Assembly (NCBI GenBank): GCA_964544475.1
Contig: CAZJBS010000001.1
Span: 62,001 to 126,000, forward strand
DNA length: 64,000 nucleotides
Reading direction: 5' to 3'
From: CAZJBS01 sp964544475
GTDB lineage: Bacteria; CLD3; SB21
Shown: positions 36,014-44,511 of the stretch, one piece after another
Layout: each line of letters starts with the position of its first letter
How positions within the stretch are numbered: the stretch's first letter is position 1
Position numbers and translations under genes: made by a program
The notes under the pieces: model-generated
Seen by the model: only the letters and a program-made list of their open reading frames with translations
Database searches by the model: none
Told to the model about the DNA's origin: nothing

Positions 36014-36155
36014 ACACCATCGACAAACTCATCATCAATTCCCCCTACGGCGAGCCGACGTTGTATTGGAGCTACGACGGCAAGACGCCCTCTTTCAGCC
36101 TGAAAGAAGGCCGCCGTCCGGCGGGGTACGTCGTGGCGTCCGGAGAATTCATGAC
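36010..36155 (+). pseudogene. 5'-end fragment of res, copy B
   Basis: ATG 36010 overlaps the AAA+ stop in ATGA. About 145 bases match the start of res (IDKLIINSPYGEPTLYWSY, then LKEGRRPAGYVVASG); homology is then lost and REP hairpins begin. The reading frame stays open to 36339, but the later part is translated repeat. Confidence 0.85.
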
Positions 36156-36170
36156 GCGGGGAATTATACC

Positions 36171-36412
36171 GCCCTTTCAGGGCTTGGATTGCCTTGAATG
36201 GCATGTTGGCATGGGGCGGTGCCCCATGCCTGAAATACCCGACCCTTTCAGGGTCGGGAGATTCAAGCCCCGAAGGGGCGCGATAACAAAGGTCGGAACG
36301 AAGTTCCGACCTGATACACGGCAACAGGAAAAGCCCTGAAAGGGCGTAATTCAAAAGGTTGGGGCACCGCCCCAACCGCGGCATTGTAAAAAAAAATGAG
36401 CCCTGAAGGGGC
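36171..36412. repeat. cluster of eight REP-like hairpins
   Basis: In order: GCCCTTTCAGGGC (36171), a GGCATGGGGC/GCCCCATGCC hairpin (36208-36230), a CCGACCCT/AGGGTCGG hairpin (36239-36257), GCCCCGAAGGGGC (36267), a GGTCGGAAC/GTTCCGACC hairpin (36291-36311), GCCCTGAAAGGGC (36333), GGTTGGGGC/GCCCCAACC (36357-36377) and GCCCTGAAGGGGC (36400). The first three types recur in the same order after the transposase. Confidence 0.85.
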
Positions 36413-36438
36413 GGAATCCTAATAACCGAAGACCTTCC

Positions 36439-36894
36439 ATGTCCCAAAGCCTCACCAAAATCTACGTGCACATTGTTTTCTCTACCAAGAGGCGTTATCC
36501 GTTTCTGGCCGATAAGTCCATCCAATCCGAGATGTTCCGGTATTTGGAGGGCACGTGCAAATCCCTCGACTGTCCCGTGATTGCCGTCGGCGGCGCTGCC
36601 GATCATGTGCATGTGCTTTGCGTTCTTTCGAAAAATCTGGCGGCCGCCGACCTTATACAAACCATCAAGCAGAGTTCTTCGAAATGGGTCAAAAGCAAAG
36701 GGACCATGTTACAGAAATTTGCCTGGCAAAACGGCTATGGTGTGTTTTCGGTCAGCCAATCGCAGGTGGACACCGTGCGACGATACGTCGATCGGCAGGA
36801 AGAGCACCATCGAAGGAAGTCATTCCAGGAGAAGTTTCGGTTATTGCTGGAAAAATATGAAATCGCGTTCGATGAGAAATATGTGTGGGATTGA
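36439..36894 (+). CDS. IS200/IS605-type Y1 transposase (REP-associated)
   Basis: 151-residue HUH single-strand transposase. The metal-binding HxH pair is H56/H58 (ADHVHVL) and the nucleophile is probably Y116 (TVRRYVDRQ). It opens with the IS200 motif SLTKIYVHIVFSTKRR and is of full length. No tnpB partner is present. REP-like hairpins lie on both sides in the same order and orientation, as in RAYT/REP units. It is inserted between res-start copy B and the MNT-HEPN pair. Confidence 0.88.
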   Translation: MSQSLTKIYVHIVFSTKRRYPFLADKSIQSEMFRYLEGTCKSLDCPVIAVGGAADHVHVLCVLSKNLAAADLIQTIKQSSSKWVKSKGTMLQKFAWQNGYGVFSVSQSQVDTVRRYVDRQEEHHRRKSFQEKFRLLLEKYEIAFDEKYVWD

Positions 36895-36904
36895 GTTTGA
36901 TTCC

Positions 36905-36988
36905 GCCCTTTCAGGGCTTGATGCTTGCTTTTCCGATTTTGCGGCATGGGCTTCCCATGCCTGAACCTGTCCAGACCCTTTCAGGGTC
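36905..36988. repeat. three REP-like hairpins after the transposase
   Basis: GCCCTTTCAGGGC (36905-36917), GGCATGGG/CCCATGCC (36943-36961) and GACCCTTTCAGGGTC (36974-36988). They repeat the first three hairpins of the upstream cluster in the same order and direction. Confidence 0.85.
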
Positions 36989-37101
36989 GGAAGCGGTCCG
37001 TGGGGGAGGTTGAATGTGATGGACGGGGCTGGTTCAGGACATTTCATAATGGGTCTTGATAAAACAATCGAATTTTCTATCCTTTACCGTCAGACACCGA
37101 C

Positions 37102-37407
37102 ATGAAAACAAGAATCGACATATCTCCCGAAGTCTTGCGGGACTTCTGCCGTCGGCATGGCATTCGAAAGCTGTCCGTCTTCGGATCGGCACTGCGTCCG
37201 GATTTCCGTCCGGACAGCGACATCGATGTTCTCGTCGAATTTGAGGACGGCCACACAACCGGTTTTCTTGGACTGGGCCAAATCCAGCGGGAACTTTCTG
37301 AATTGCTCGGCGGCCGCGAAGTCGACCTGCGGACGCCGAAGGAACTGAGCCGATATTTCCGGGAAACCGTTGTCGCCGAAGCCGAAGTGCAGTATGTTGC
37401 CGGATGA
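37102..37407 (+). CDS. mntA: MNT-type minimal nucleotidyltransferase (antitoxin)
   Basis: 101 residues with the nucleotidyltransferase signature GSALRPDFRPDSDIDVLVEF (28-47). G28-S29 and the catalytic D40 and D42 are intact. In HEPN/MNT systems this protein silences the HEPN RNase toxin by adding AMP near its active site. It overlaps the HEPN gene by 14 bases, as usual. It sits directly upstream of res inside the restriction island. Confidence 0.88.
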   Translation: MKTRIDISPEVLRDFCRRHGIRKLSVFGSALRPDFRPDSDIDVLVEFEDGHTTGFLGLGQIQRELSELLGGREVDLRTPKELSRYFRETVVAEAEVQYVAG

Positions 37408-37729
37408 TCGGATTCGGCTGCAGCACATGCTTGACGCAGCGCAGGAGGCGATGTCTTTCGTCGCCGGGCGTACGCGAGAAGATCTCGATAGAGATCGGAT
37501 GCTCCTGCTTTCGTTGATCAAAGAACTTGAGATTCTGGGTGAGGCGGCAAGTCGTGTTTCCCAAGCCACTGTAGCTGAACATGGCGGGATTCCGTGGCGT
37601 GAGATTATCGGGATGCGTCATCACTTGATCCACGGATATTTCGATGTGGACGCCGACCTGGTCTGGGATACGATGACGAATGATCTTCCCCGTTTGATCG
37701 ATCAACTAAAACTTGTTCTGCAATCCTGA
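37394..37729 (+). CDS. hepT: HEPN-domain RNase toxin (HepT/DUF86)
   Basis: 111 residues from ATG 37394. The HEPN catalytic motif RX4HXY is complete: R75, H80, Y82 in RHHLIHGY. HepT toxins cleave RNA and are kept inactive by MntA, encoded just upstream. The stop codon shares one base with the start of res (TGATG at 37727-37731), so toxin and restriction subunit are translationally coupled. That could make loss of the module lethal or link toxin level to Res (inference). Confidence 0.88.
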   Translation: MLPDDRIRLQHMLDAAQEAMSFVAGRTREDLDRDRMLLLSLIKELEILGEAASRVSQATVAEHGGIPWREIIGMRHHLIHGYFDVDADLVWDTMTNDLPRLIDQLKLVLQS

Positions 37730-40506
37730 TGCAATCCATCGACAAACTCATCATCAACTCCCCCTACGTCGAGCCGACGCAATATTGGAGCTACGACGGC
37801 AAGACACGGTCCTTCAGTCTGAAGGATGGCCGCCGTCCGGCGGGGTATGTCGTGGCGTCGGAGAGTTCACGCGCGTTCGACGATCCGGGCGTATTCATCG
37901 AAATTCCCCTCGTGAATGCCATTCGCCCGCGCATCAAGGCGTGGCGTGAAAAAGGTTATCCCGGCGTCTCAGGCATCACGCGCCGCCTGCTCGACCATTG
38001 GCGCAATCCGGAAGAGCGGACCAACCGGCAATTCTTCTTCTGCCAGATCGAAGCGATCGAAACTCTGGTATGGCTGATCGAGGCCGATCAGTCGGAAAAA
38101 GTCGGGATAGACATTCCCACCGATGGGGGCGAATTCTCCCGCCTCTGTGCCAAGATGGCGACCGGTTCCGGCAAGACCATTGTCATGGCCATGCTTTGCG
38201 CGTGGCAAATCCTGAATAAGGTCTCGTATCCTCAGGACGCCCGCTTTTCAAAGAATATCTTCATCGTGGCGCCCGGCCTTACCGTGAAAAGCCGCCTCCA
38301 GGTGCTCATGCCAAGCCAGCCGGGAAATTATTACGATGAATTCAACATCGTCCCTTCCGGCCTTCACGACAAATTACGTCAGGGCAAAGTCATTATTCGA
38401 AACTGGCATGCCCTGAATTGGGAAACGGAAGAACGTCTTTCCAAAAGGAAATCCGTGGACAAGCGAGGGGCACGGAGCGATGAGGCTTATGTTCGCGAAG
38501 TCCTCGGGGAAATGGCCAATGCGCAGAACATCATGGTGATCAATGACGAGGCGCATCATGCGTGGCGGGTGCCCGCCGAATCGAAGGTCAAAGGAGTGAA
38601 AAAGGAGGACATCGAAGAAGCTACCAAGTGGGTCGGGGGTCTGGATCGGATTCACAGGGCGCGCGGTATCCTCAAATGCTTCGATTTTTCAGCAACACCC
38701 TTCGTGCCTACCGGAAAGACCAGCTCGGAGGAAGCGCTTTTCGATTGGATCGTGAGCGACTTCGGTTTGAATGACGCCATCGAGTCGGGATTGGTCAAGA
38801 CGCCACGCGTGGTCATTCGCGATGACGGACGGCTGGCCAAAGACTACAAATCACGGCTCTACCATATCTACATGGACGCCGACGTGCGCCCGGACATCAC
38901 ACGCAAGGCGGAGGAACACGAACCATTGCCCGACTTGATTCTGAGAGGCTACCTGCTCCTCGGCAAGGACTGGCTGGATACAGCGAAACTTTGGTCGGAG
39001 AGCAACGTTCCGACACCGCCCGTCATGATCACCGTGGCCAACCGCACGGAAACCGCTGCTCGGGTGAAATACGCTTTCGATCATAAGAAGGTGAAGATCG
39101 ACGAACTTTGCGATTCGGAGCGTATTCTGCACATCGATTCTAAAGTGCTGGACATGGCCGAATCGCAGGATGAAGATACGGACGTAGAACCGGTCGAACA
39201 GGACGATGACAGCAACGGGGAGACGGAGCGCAAACTGACGAAGAAGGAGCAGGCGGCCCAACTCCGAAAGAAGGTCGATACCGTCGGACGCATCGGCATG
39301 CCGGGGCAGAATATACAGAAGGTCATTTCGGTCGGCATGCTGTCCGAAGGTTGGGACGCCAAGACCGTGACGCACATCATGGGATTGAGGGCGTTTTCCA
39401 GCCAGTTGCTGTGTGAGCAGGTTGTCGGGCGCGGACTGAGGCGCACTTCCTACGAAATCGGCGACGACGGGAAGTTCGAGCCGGAATACGTCAATATCTT
39501 CGGTGTGCCGTTTACATTCCTGCCCCACGAGACGACCGGGGAAACAGTACCCCAACCGCCGAAGCCTAAAACCCCCATCGAGCCGGATCCGAAAAAGCGG
39601 GAATTCGAAATCTCCTGGCCGAATGTCATACGGATTGATCACGCATACACACCCACCTTGACGCTCGACATGAGCAAAGTTGGCCGTCTGGAGATTGACG
39701 CCCAGGACACGGCCACATGGGCGGCGCTGGCGCCCGTGCTCGAAGGCAAGCCCGATCCTTCAAAGATGTCCACGATTGAACTCGAAGAACTCGGACGCCA
39801 GTTCCGCACCCAGCGTATCGTCTTCGAGGCCGCGGCGGCGATCTTCGACCTGATGAAACCCACCTGGAAGGGCCAGCGCGAATATCTTCTCGCCCAGGTC
39901 ATTCACATCGTGGAGGGGTTCATCCGGACGGACAAGATCACGATCATACCACCGCTATTCAACGAAGACGATCTGAGACGCCGCATCGTTTTGACCATCA
40001 ATATGAGCAAGATTGTACAGCACATTTGGGAAGCCATTCACTTCGAGAACACCGAGAGGCTCGTTCCCGTGTTCGATGCCGATTTCCCGATCCGATCGAC
40101 CTCCATGATGAGAACCTGGTACACCGGCAAACCCTGCGAACCCGGTACCAAGTGCCACATCAATTTCACCGTCTTCGACAGCCGTTGGGAAGCGTCCGAG
40201 TCGTTCGAGTTCGACCGCCATCCCAATGTGCAGGCATGGGTGAAGAACGATCATCTTGGCTTTGAGATTAGCTATGTATTCGAAGGAATCATCTACAAAT
40301 ATCGTCCCGATTTCATACTTCGGCTCACGGACGGAACCCATTTGATCCTGGAGACCAAAGGCCAGGATTCACAGCAGGACCGCACGAAACGCGAATTTCT
40401 CGACGAGTGGGTTCGCGCCGTCAACACGCACGGCGGCTTCGGCCAATGGCGCTGGGCCGTGTCGAAGCACCCGAAGGATGTGGTGGGATTGGTGGGGGAC
40501 ACATGA
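37729..40506 (+). CDS. type III-like restriction endonuclease (Res), helicase-nuclease
   Basis: 925 residues. Superfamily 2 helicase: Walker A TGSGKT (145-150), DEAH (273-276), SATPF, and motif VI QVVGRGLRR. C-terminal PD-(D/E)XK nuclease: D861 in YRPDFIL, E875 and K877 in LETKGQ. With Mod it should form a restriction enzyme that cuts after ATP-driven translocation or diffusion. It starts with one base shared with hepT and ends with ATGA shared with the DUF4328 gene. Its first about 145 bases are repeated at 36010 and in part at 34527. Confidence 0.9.
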   Translation: MQSIDKLIINSPYVEPTQYWSYDGKTRSFSLKDGRRPAGYVVASESSRAFDDPGVFIEIPLVNAIRPRIKAWREKGYPGVSGITRRLLDHWRNPEERTNRQFFFCQIEAIETLVWLIEADQSEKVGIDIPTDGGEFSRLCAKMATGSGKTIVMAMLCAWQILNKVSYPQDARFSKNIFIVAPGLTVKSRLQVLMPSQPGNYYDEFNIVPSGLHDKLRQGKVIIRNWHALNWETEERLSKRKSVDKRGARSDEAYVREVLGEMANAQNIMVINDEAHHAWRVPAESKVKGVKKEDIEEATKWVGGLDRIHRARGILKCFDFSATPFVPTGKTSSEEALFDWIVSDFGLNDAIESGLVKTPRVVIRDDGRLAKDYKSRLYHIYMDADVRPDITRKAEEHEPLPDLILRGYLLLGKDWLDTAKLWSESNVPTPPVMITVANRTETAARVKYAFDHKKVKIDELCDSERILHIDSKVLDMAESQDEDTDVEPVEQDDDSNGETERKLTKKEQAAQLRKKVDTVGRIGMPGQNIQKVISVGMLSEGWDAKTVTHIMGLRAFSSQLLCEQVVGRGLRRTSYEIGDDGKFEPEYVNIFGVPFTFLPHETTGETVPQPPKPKTPIEPDPKKREFEISWPNVIRIDHAYTPTLTLDMSKVGRLEIDAQDTATWAALAPVLEGKPDPSKMSTIELEELGRQFRTQRIVFEAAAAIFDLMKPTWKGQREYLLAQVIHIVEGFIRTDKITIIPPLFNEDDLRRRIVLTINMSKIVQHIWEAIHFENTERLVPVFDADFPIRSTSMMRTWYTGKPCEPGTKCHINFTVFDSRWEASESFEFDRHPNVQAWVKNDHLGFEISYVFEGIIYKYRPDFILRLTDGTHLILETKGQDSQQDRTKREFLDEWVRAVNTHGGFGQWRWAVSKHPKDVVGLVGDT

Positions 40507-41174
40507 TTCATCAATCCGGCGCAGCAAAATACGTGACCATCGCGTTCTGGCTCAGTGTGGCCGTCACCGTGGTCTCCCTTGTCTCAAATTATCTTCAATA
40601 CAACTTGATACAGAACGCCGAGATCAACGGACTTGATTTGGCGGATGCGGAGTCGAACGACAAGAGACAGCACTTCATCGCCGTGTGTCAGGTGGCCGTA
40701 TTTCTCGCATGTGCTGTGACGTTCATAATCTGGTTCTACCAGACCTATCGTCAATTGCATGATATGGGCAGTAATGGTGTTACCTTCAGGAGAGGTTGGG
40801 CCATCGGAGTATGGTTTGTGCCTATCTTGAACGTGGTTCGCCCATACCAAATCATGAAAGAGATCTGGGAGGAGCATCATTTCATCGTGAGTGGCGACGC
40901 ATCTTTCTCCAACAACCTTATATCTCTGTGGTGGGGTGCTTTCATTGTATTGGGTGTCCTCCAGCGGATATCCAATAGTCTATACAAGAATGTTGAATCG
41001 GTTGCCGCCTTCTGTGGCGTCACTGTATTCGACATGGCCATGGATAGCGTAATGATTGTCGGCGCCATTTGCGTCATACGGATCGTACGGCGCATCGTTA
41101 ACCTGCAGGAACGGATGGAGGCCGGCGAGATACGACAGGACTTCCTTCGCGCAGGGGTGAATTCGCGAGTTTGA
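40503..41174 (+). CDS. DUF4328 membrane protein coupled to res
   Basis: 223 residues with about four helices. The DUF4328 signature is clear: VTFIIWFYQTYRQLHDMG, then FRRGWAIGVWFVPILN and RPYQIMKEIWEE. The function of the family is unknown. Its ATG overlaps the res stop (ATGA, 40503-40506), which ties it to the restriction operon. A membrane sensor or effector for the island is possible, but it could equally be an unrelated neighbour that became coupled. Confidence 0.8.
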   Translation: MIHQSGAAKYVTIAFWLSVAVTVVSLVSNYLQYNLIQNAEINGLDLADAESNDKRQHFIAVCQVAVFLACAVTFIIWFYQTYRQLHDMGSNGVTFRRGWAIGVWFVPILNVVRPYQIMKEIWEEHHFIVSGDASFSNNLISLWWGAFIVLGVLQRISNSLYKNVESVAAFCGVTVFDMAMDSVMIVGAICVIRIVRRIVNLQERMEAGEIRQDFLRAGVNSRV

Positions 41175-41254
41175 CCGATATGGATTGGAGACCATGAAGA
41201 AAAGTGAAACGGCAGATGCCGCCAAGATTCAAATAGCCATCTAAAGTCATAACA

Positions 41255-43273
41255 ATGATTCTTATCCTGGCCATTGTGATTTTCGTGCAGCACGAGGCTC
41301 CGGCTATCGGCGGGGACAAGGATGCGGCTACGATTTCGCTCAACGAAGGATGGGAATGTCGATGGGGGGATTCTCCTTTCGATTCTGCCGGTGTGCCGGT
41401 GTGGAGCCTAATCGAGACGGACAGCCCCGAATGGAAACCATGCCGTCTGAGCGCCGGCATGTCACACCCGGATGGTTTGAAAACCGTCTGGCTGCGAAAC
41501 AGAATTCCCGATCGCGATTTCCGGGATCCGGCCCTTTTTCTGGCTTCTGTGCAAACCATATTCGAAGTGTACGTCGACAGCCGGCTTGTCCATCGTTTCG
41601 GGGAATTTCGATCCGAGAATGGCGACACGTTTGTCGGTTTCGGTCTGAACCTGATTCGCCTTCCCGAAAATTCGCAGGGGAAAGAGTTGCTCATTCGTGT
41701 TCATTCCACGAGATGGGGCCGTTTGGGAATGAGCGAGGGCGTTCGCCTGAATAACTACGCCAATCTTCTGGTTGAAGTCGTCGGGGATCAGGCCGACCTG
41801 GTTGTGCTGGGCTTGTTCTTCGTCATCATAGGCTCATTCTACACCGTGGTTTTCTTCGTTGAGATTCGCCGGACGGCCTTCTACTCATTCGGTCATTTTG
41901 CTTTCTTTACAGGGCTCTACGGTCTTGCCAAATCAAAAATGATATTGCTTCACTGGCCGGACCTGTCCGCCATCAACTACTTCGTCGAAGTCGTCTCTCT
42001 GTTCCTCGTTCCCGTCGGTATCCTGATATTCATAGAGAACAATCTGCGATCGAGATTCATGATCGTGGTTCACTGGTTCTGGAAGATATGCGTCTTGTTC
42101 GTCGCGGTGGTGGCCATTCTGGCCCTCGTTGATTTTGTTTACGTGGCCAATGCCGTACGATCATTTCAGTTGCTCATCCTCACCATCATCCTGATCGTGT
42201 TCTTCGTGGTGATTGAGGCGACGCTTGACAAAAGCCGGCTGGCCAGGGCTTTTGCGACCGGCATCATCCTTCTGGGTCTGGTGGGTGTACACGATCTCGT
42301 CGCCGATATGGGCCTTATTCCGGCGTGGCATAATTTGTTTCCGTGGGGAGTTCTCCTGTTTATTGTGATCGTGGGTTACGTGATGCAGAGGCGATTCACC
42401 CAGCATTTCGTCCGAATCGAAAGGGAAAAATCCCGATTGAAAGAAGCAAAATTGCGGGCCGCCGCCGCGGAACTGCAGGCCAAATTGTCTGAAGCGCAAG
42501 CCCAGTCAATGCGTTCGGAGAAGATGGCTGCCCTGGGCCAACTAACGGCGGGCGTCGCTCATGAGATCAAGAACCCGCTGAATTTTGTGAAGAACTTTGC
42601 CGAGGTTTCCTCGGAACTCTGCGGGGAGCTTCTGGATGGATTGAAATCCGAGGCCGGACATGACAAGATGATTGGTGACATTGTTCAGGCGCTCGATCAG
42701 AACTGCAAGAAGATTGCCGAACATAGCCAGCGGGCGGATTCCATCGTCAAAGGTATGCTCCTTCATGCGCGCGCCAGCACGGGGGAGAAAATACCTACGG
42801 ACATCAACCAGCTGGTGGAGCAATTTTTCCGGCTGTCTTACCACGCATTCAGGGCGGAAGACAGCACGTTTATCGCGACGGTCGACACCACGTTTGATCC
42901 GGGCGCAAAGCCCATATCGATTGTTCCTCAGGACATGAGCCGGGCGCTTGTGAATATTTTCAACAACGCATTTTATGCCGTAAACGAGAAGAGAAAGACG
43001 TCAGGAGCCGATTATACGCCCAAAGTCCATGCATCCACTCAGCAGCGAAAGGACTTTCTTGAGATTCGTATCCGGGACAATGGGGACGGCATTCCTGAAG
43101 CCATACGTGAAAAAGTATTCCACCCGTTTTTCACCACCAAGAATCATCCCGAAGGAACCGGGCTCGGTCTGTCGATTAGCTATGATATTGTAGTGGATAT
43201 GCACGGCGGGAAGTTGCGCGTGGAGTCCCAGGAAGGTCATTTCACCGAGTTCATCATCGAATTGAAATCCTGA
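41255..43273 (+). CDS. 7TMR-DISM sensor histidine kinase
   Basis: 672 residues: signal, periplasmic DISM-type sensor domain (about 25-185), seven membrane helices (about 190-390), coiled coil (REKSRLKEAKLRAAA), HisKA with H436 in GVAHEIKNPLNF, and HATPase with DNGDGIP and GTGLGLS. The DISM domain probably binds carbohydrate-like ligands. The receiver-cyclase gene follows after one base. The signal peptide lacks a basic start. A well-placed ATG at 41194 (MKKSETADAAK) in another frame stops at 41242, so a frameshift may have shortened the N-terminus. Confidence 0.87.
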   Translation: MILILAIVIFVQHEAPAIGGDKDAATISLNEGWECRWGDSPFDSAGVPVWSLIETDSPEWKPCRLSAGMSHPDGLKTVWLRNRIPDRDFRDPALFLASVQTIFEVYVDSRLVHRFGEFRSENGDTFVGFGLNLIRLPENSQGKELLIRVHSTRWGRLGMSEGVRLNNYANLLVEVVGDQADLVVLGLFFVIIGSFYTVVFFVEIRRTAFYSFGHFAFFTGLYGLAKSKMILLHWPDLSAINYFVEVVSLFLVPVGILIFIENNLRSRFMIVVHWFWKICVLFVAVVAILALVDFVYVANAVRSFQLLILTIILIVFFVVIEATLDKSRLARAFATGIILLGLVGVHDLVADMGLIPAWHNLFPWGVLLFIVIVGYVMQRRFTQHFVRIEREKSRLKEAKLRAAAAELQAKLSEAQAQSMRSEKMAALGQLTAGVAHEIKNPLNFVKNFAEVSSELCGELLDGLKSEAGHDKMIGDIVQALDQNCKKIAEHSQRADSIVKGMLLHARASTGEKIPTDINQLVEQFFRLSYHAFRAEDSTFIATVDTTFDPGAKPISIVPQDMSRALVNIFNNAFYAVNEKRKTSGADYTPKVHASTQQRKDFLEIRIRDNGDGIPEAIREKVFHPFFTTKNHPEGTGLGLSISYDIVVDMHGGKLRVESQEGHFTEFIIELKS

Positions 43274-43274
43274 T

Positions 43275-44393
43275 ATGGACCAAGATATGCAACCCGCCAG
43301 GTCGGCGGAAAACGGCCAGGGATCAAGCGACGGGCCCGTCAAAACGCCTCTAAAGATGATCATCGTCGACGACGAGCCCGATCTGGACTACCTCATGCGG
43401 CTACGGTTTCGCCGGCAGATACAGAGCCGCGAATACGAGTTCTTGTATGCCGGCAATGGGAAGGAAGCGCTAAGGCTCCTGGAAGTGCACGACGACGTGG
43501 ACATCGTTCTGGCCGATATTCACATGCCGGAAATGGACGGTCTTACTCTTCTGGTGCAACTGGGCCTCATGAATCCTATCATCAAGGTCATCATGGTCTC
43601 CGCGTATGGAGACATGACCAACATCCGCACGGCCATGAACAATGGCGCGTACGATTTTGTCACCAAACCCATCGATTTTGACGATTTGCACGTCACGATC
43701 GAAAAAACGGCAAAACATGTTCGTCAGTTGAAAGACACCATCCGATCCATTCGGGAAAACAACATACTGAAAATGTATGTTGACGAAAACGTCATCAAGT
43801 TCCTGGCAGGCCGGCAATTTGAAGAAAACTTGTTATCGACGGAAATCATCGAGGCGTCGGTCGTATTTGCCGACCTGTGCGGATATACCCGCGCCAGTGA
43901 AGAGTTGCCTCCCGAAACGATGGTCAGGATGCTCAACTATTGTTTTGACTTCATGGTCAAAGCCATCATGGTGGAAGATGGGCACGTGGACAAGTTCATG
44001 GGTGATGCCGTTATGGCGGTTTTCAAGGGACCGGATCACCTGAAAAGGGCGGCGAAGTCTGCCATGAGGATCCATCAAAAAGCGGACGAGTTGAAATCGA
44101 ATTCTATTCCGGGCGTAACCATCGATCCCCGGTTCCTGCCTCGCGTGGCGATCGGCATCAACTCCGGCCTGGTGGTCTCAGGCAATGTCGGATCGAAATC
44201 TCTGAGGAGGTTGGATTACACCGTGATTGGGGACGTTGTGAATACGGCGTCACGGCTTCAAGGCGTTGCCCTTGCCGGTCAGATTATTGTGGATAAGACG
44301 GCACGAGATCAACTTTTCCGTGATTTTGTTTGCGACGAAATTGGTACTGTTGCGCTGGCAACAAGGAACTTCCCGTCGTGGTTTACAATGTGA
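43275..44393 (+). CDS. receiver domain fused to class III adenylate/guanylate cyclase
   Basis: 372 residues: receiver (about 26-145) with phosphoacceptor D81 in LADIHMPEMDG and KPIDF. A short linker follows, then the cyclase domain with metal-binding aspartates in FADLCGY and MGDAVMAVF and the VGSKSLRRLDYTVIGDVVNTASRL core. It should make cAMP or cGMP when phosphorylated by the upstream kinase. The end is frameshifted near 44360: the frame ends in TRNFPSWFTM, while the next frame reads GNKELPVVVYNVTGPIR, the expected family ending. The catalytic part is unaffected. Confidence 0.85.
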   Translation: MDQDMQPARSAENGQGSSDGPVKTPLKMIIVDDEPDLDYLMRLRFRRQIQSREYEFLYAGNGKEALRLLEVHDDVDIVLADIHMPEMDGLTLLVQLGLMNPIIKVIMVSAYGDMTNIRTAMNNGAYDFVTKPIDFDDLHVTIEKTAKHVRQLKDTIRSIRENNILKMYVDENVIKFLAGRQFEENLLSTEIIEASVVFADLCGYTRASEELPPETMVRMLNYCFDFMVKAIMVEDGHVDKFMGDAVMAVFKGPDHLKRAAKSAMRIHQKADELKSNSIPGVTIDPRFLPRVAIGINSGLVVSGNVGSKSLRRLDYTVIGDVVNTASRLQGVALAGQIIVDKTARDQLFRDFVCDEIGTVALATRNFPSWFTM

Positions 44394-44511
44394 CAGGACC
44401 CATCCGGTGAAGGCGGCAAGAGCACGAATGGATGGACGTTCTGGCGGTATCAAAATGCGAAGGGTGATTGGGTACTAATCGACGAATTGAGAAAGAAATA
44501 AGTATCCATCC

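Noticed and set aside
36010..36339. 109-codon frame after the AAA+ gene as an independent gene
   Set aside because: The first part is a truncated copy of res and the rest is translated REP hairpins.
36439..36894. IS200-type gene as part of a TnpB/RNA-guided nuclease locus
   Set aside because: No TnpB or IscB frame is present, and the neighbouring hairpins are REP-like.
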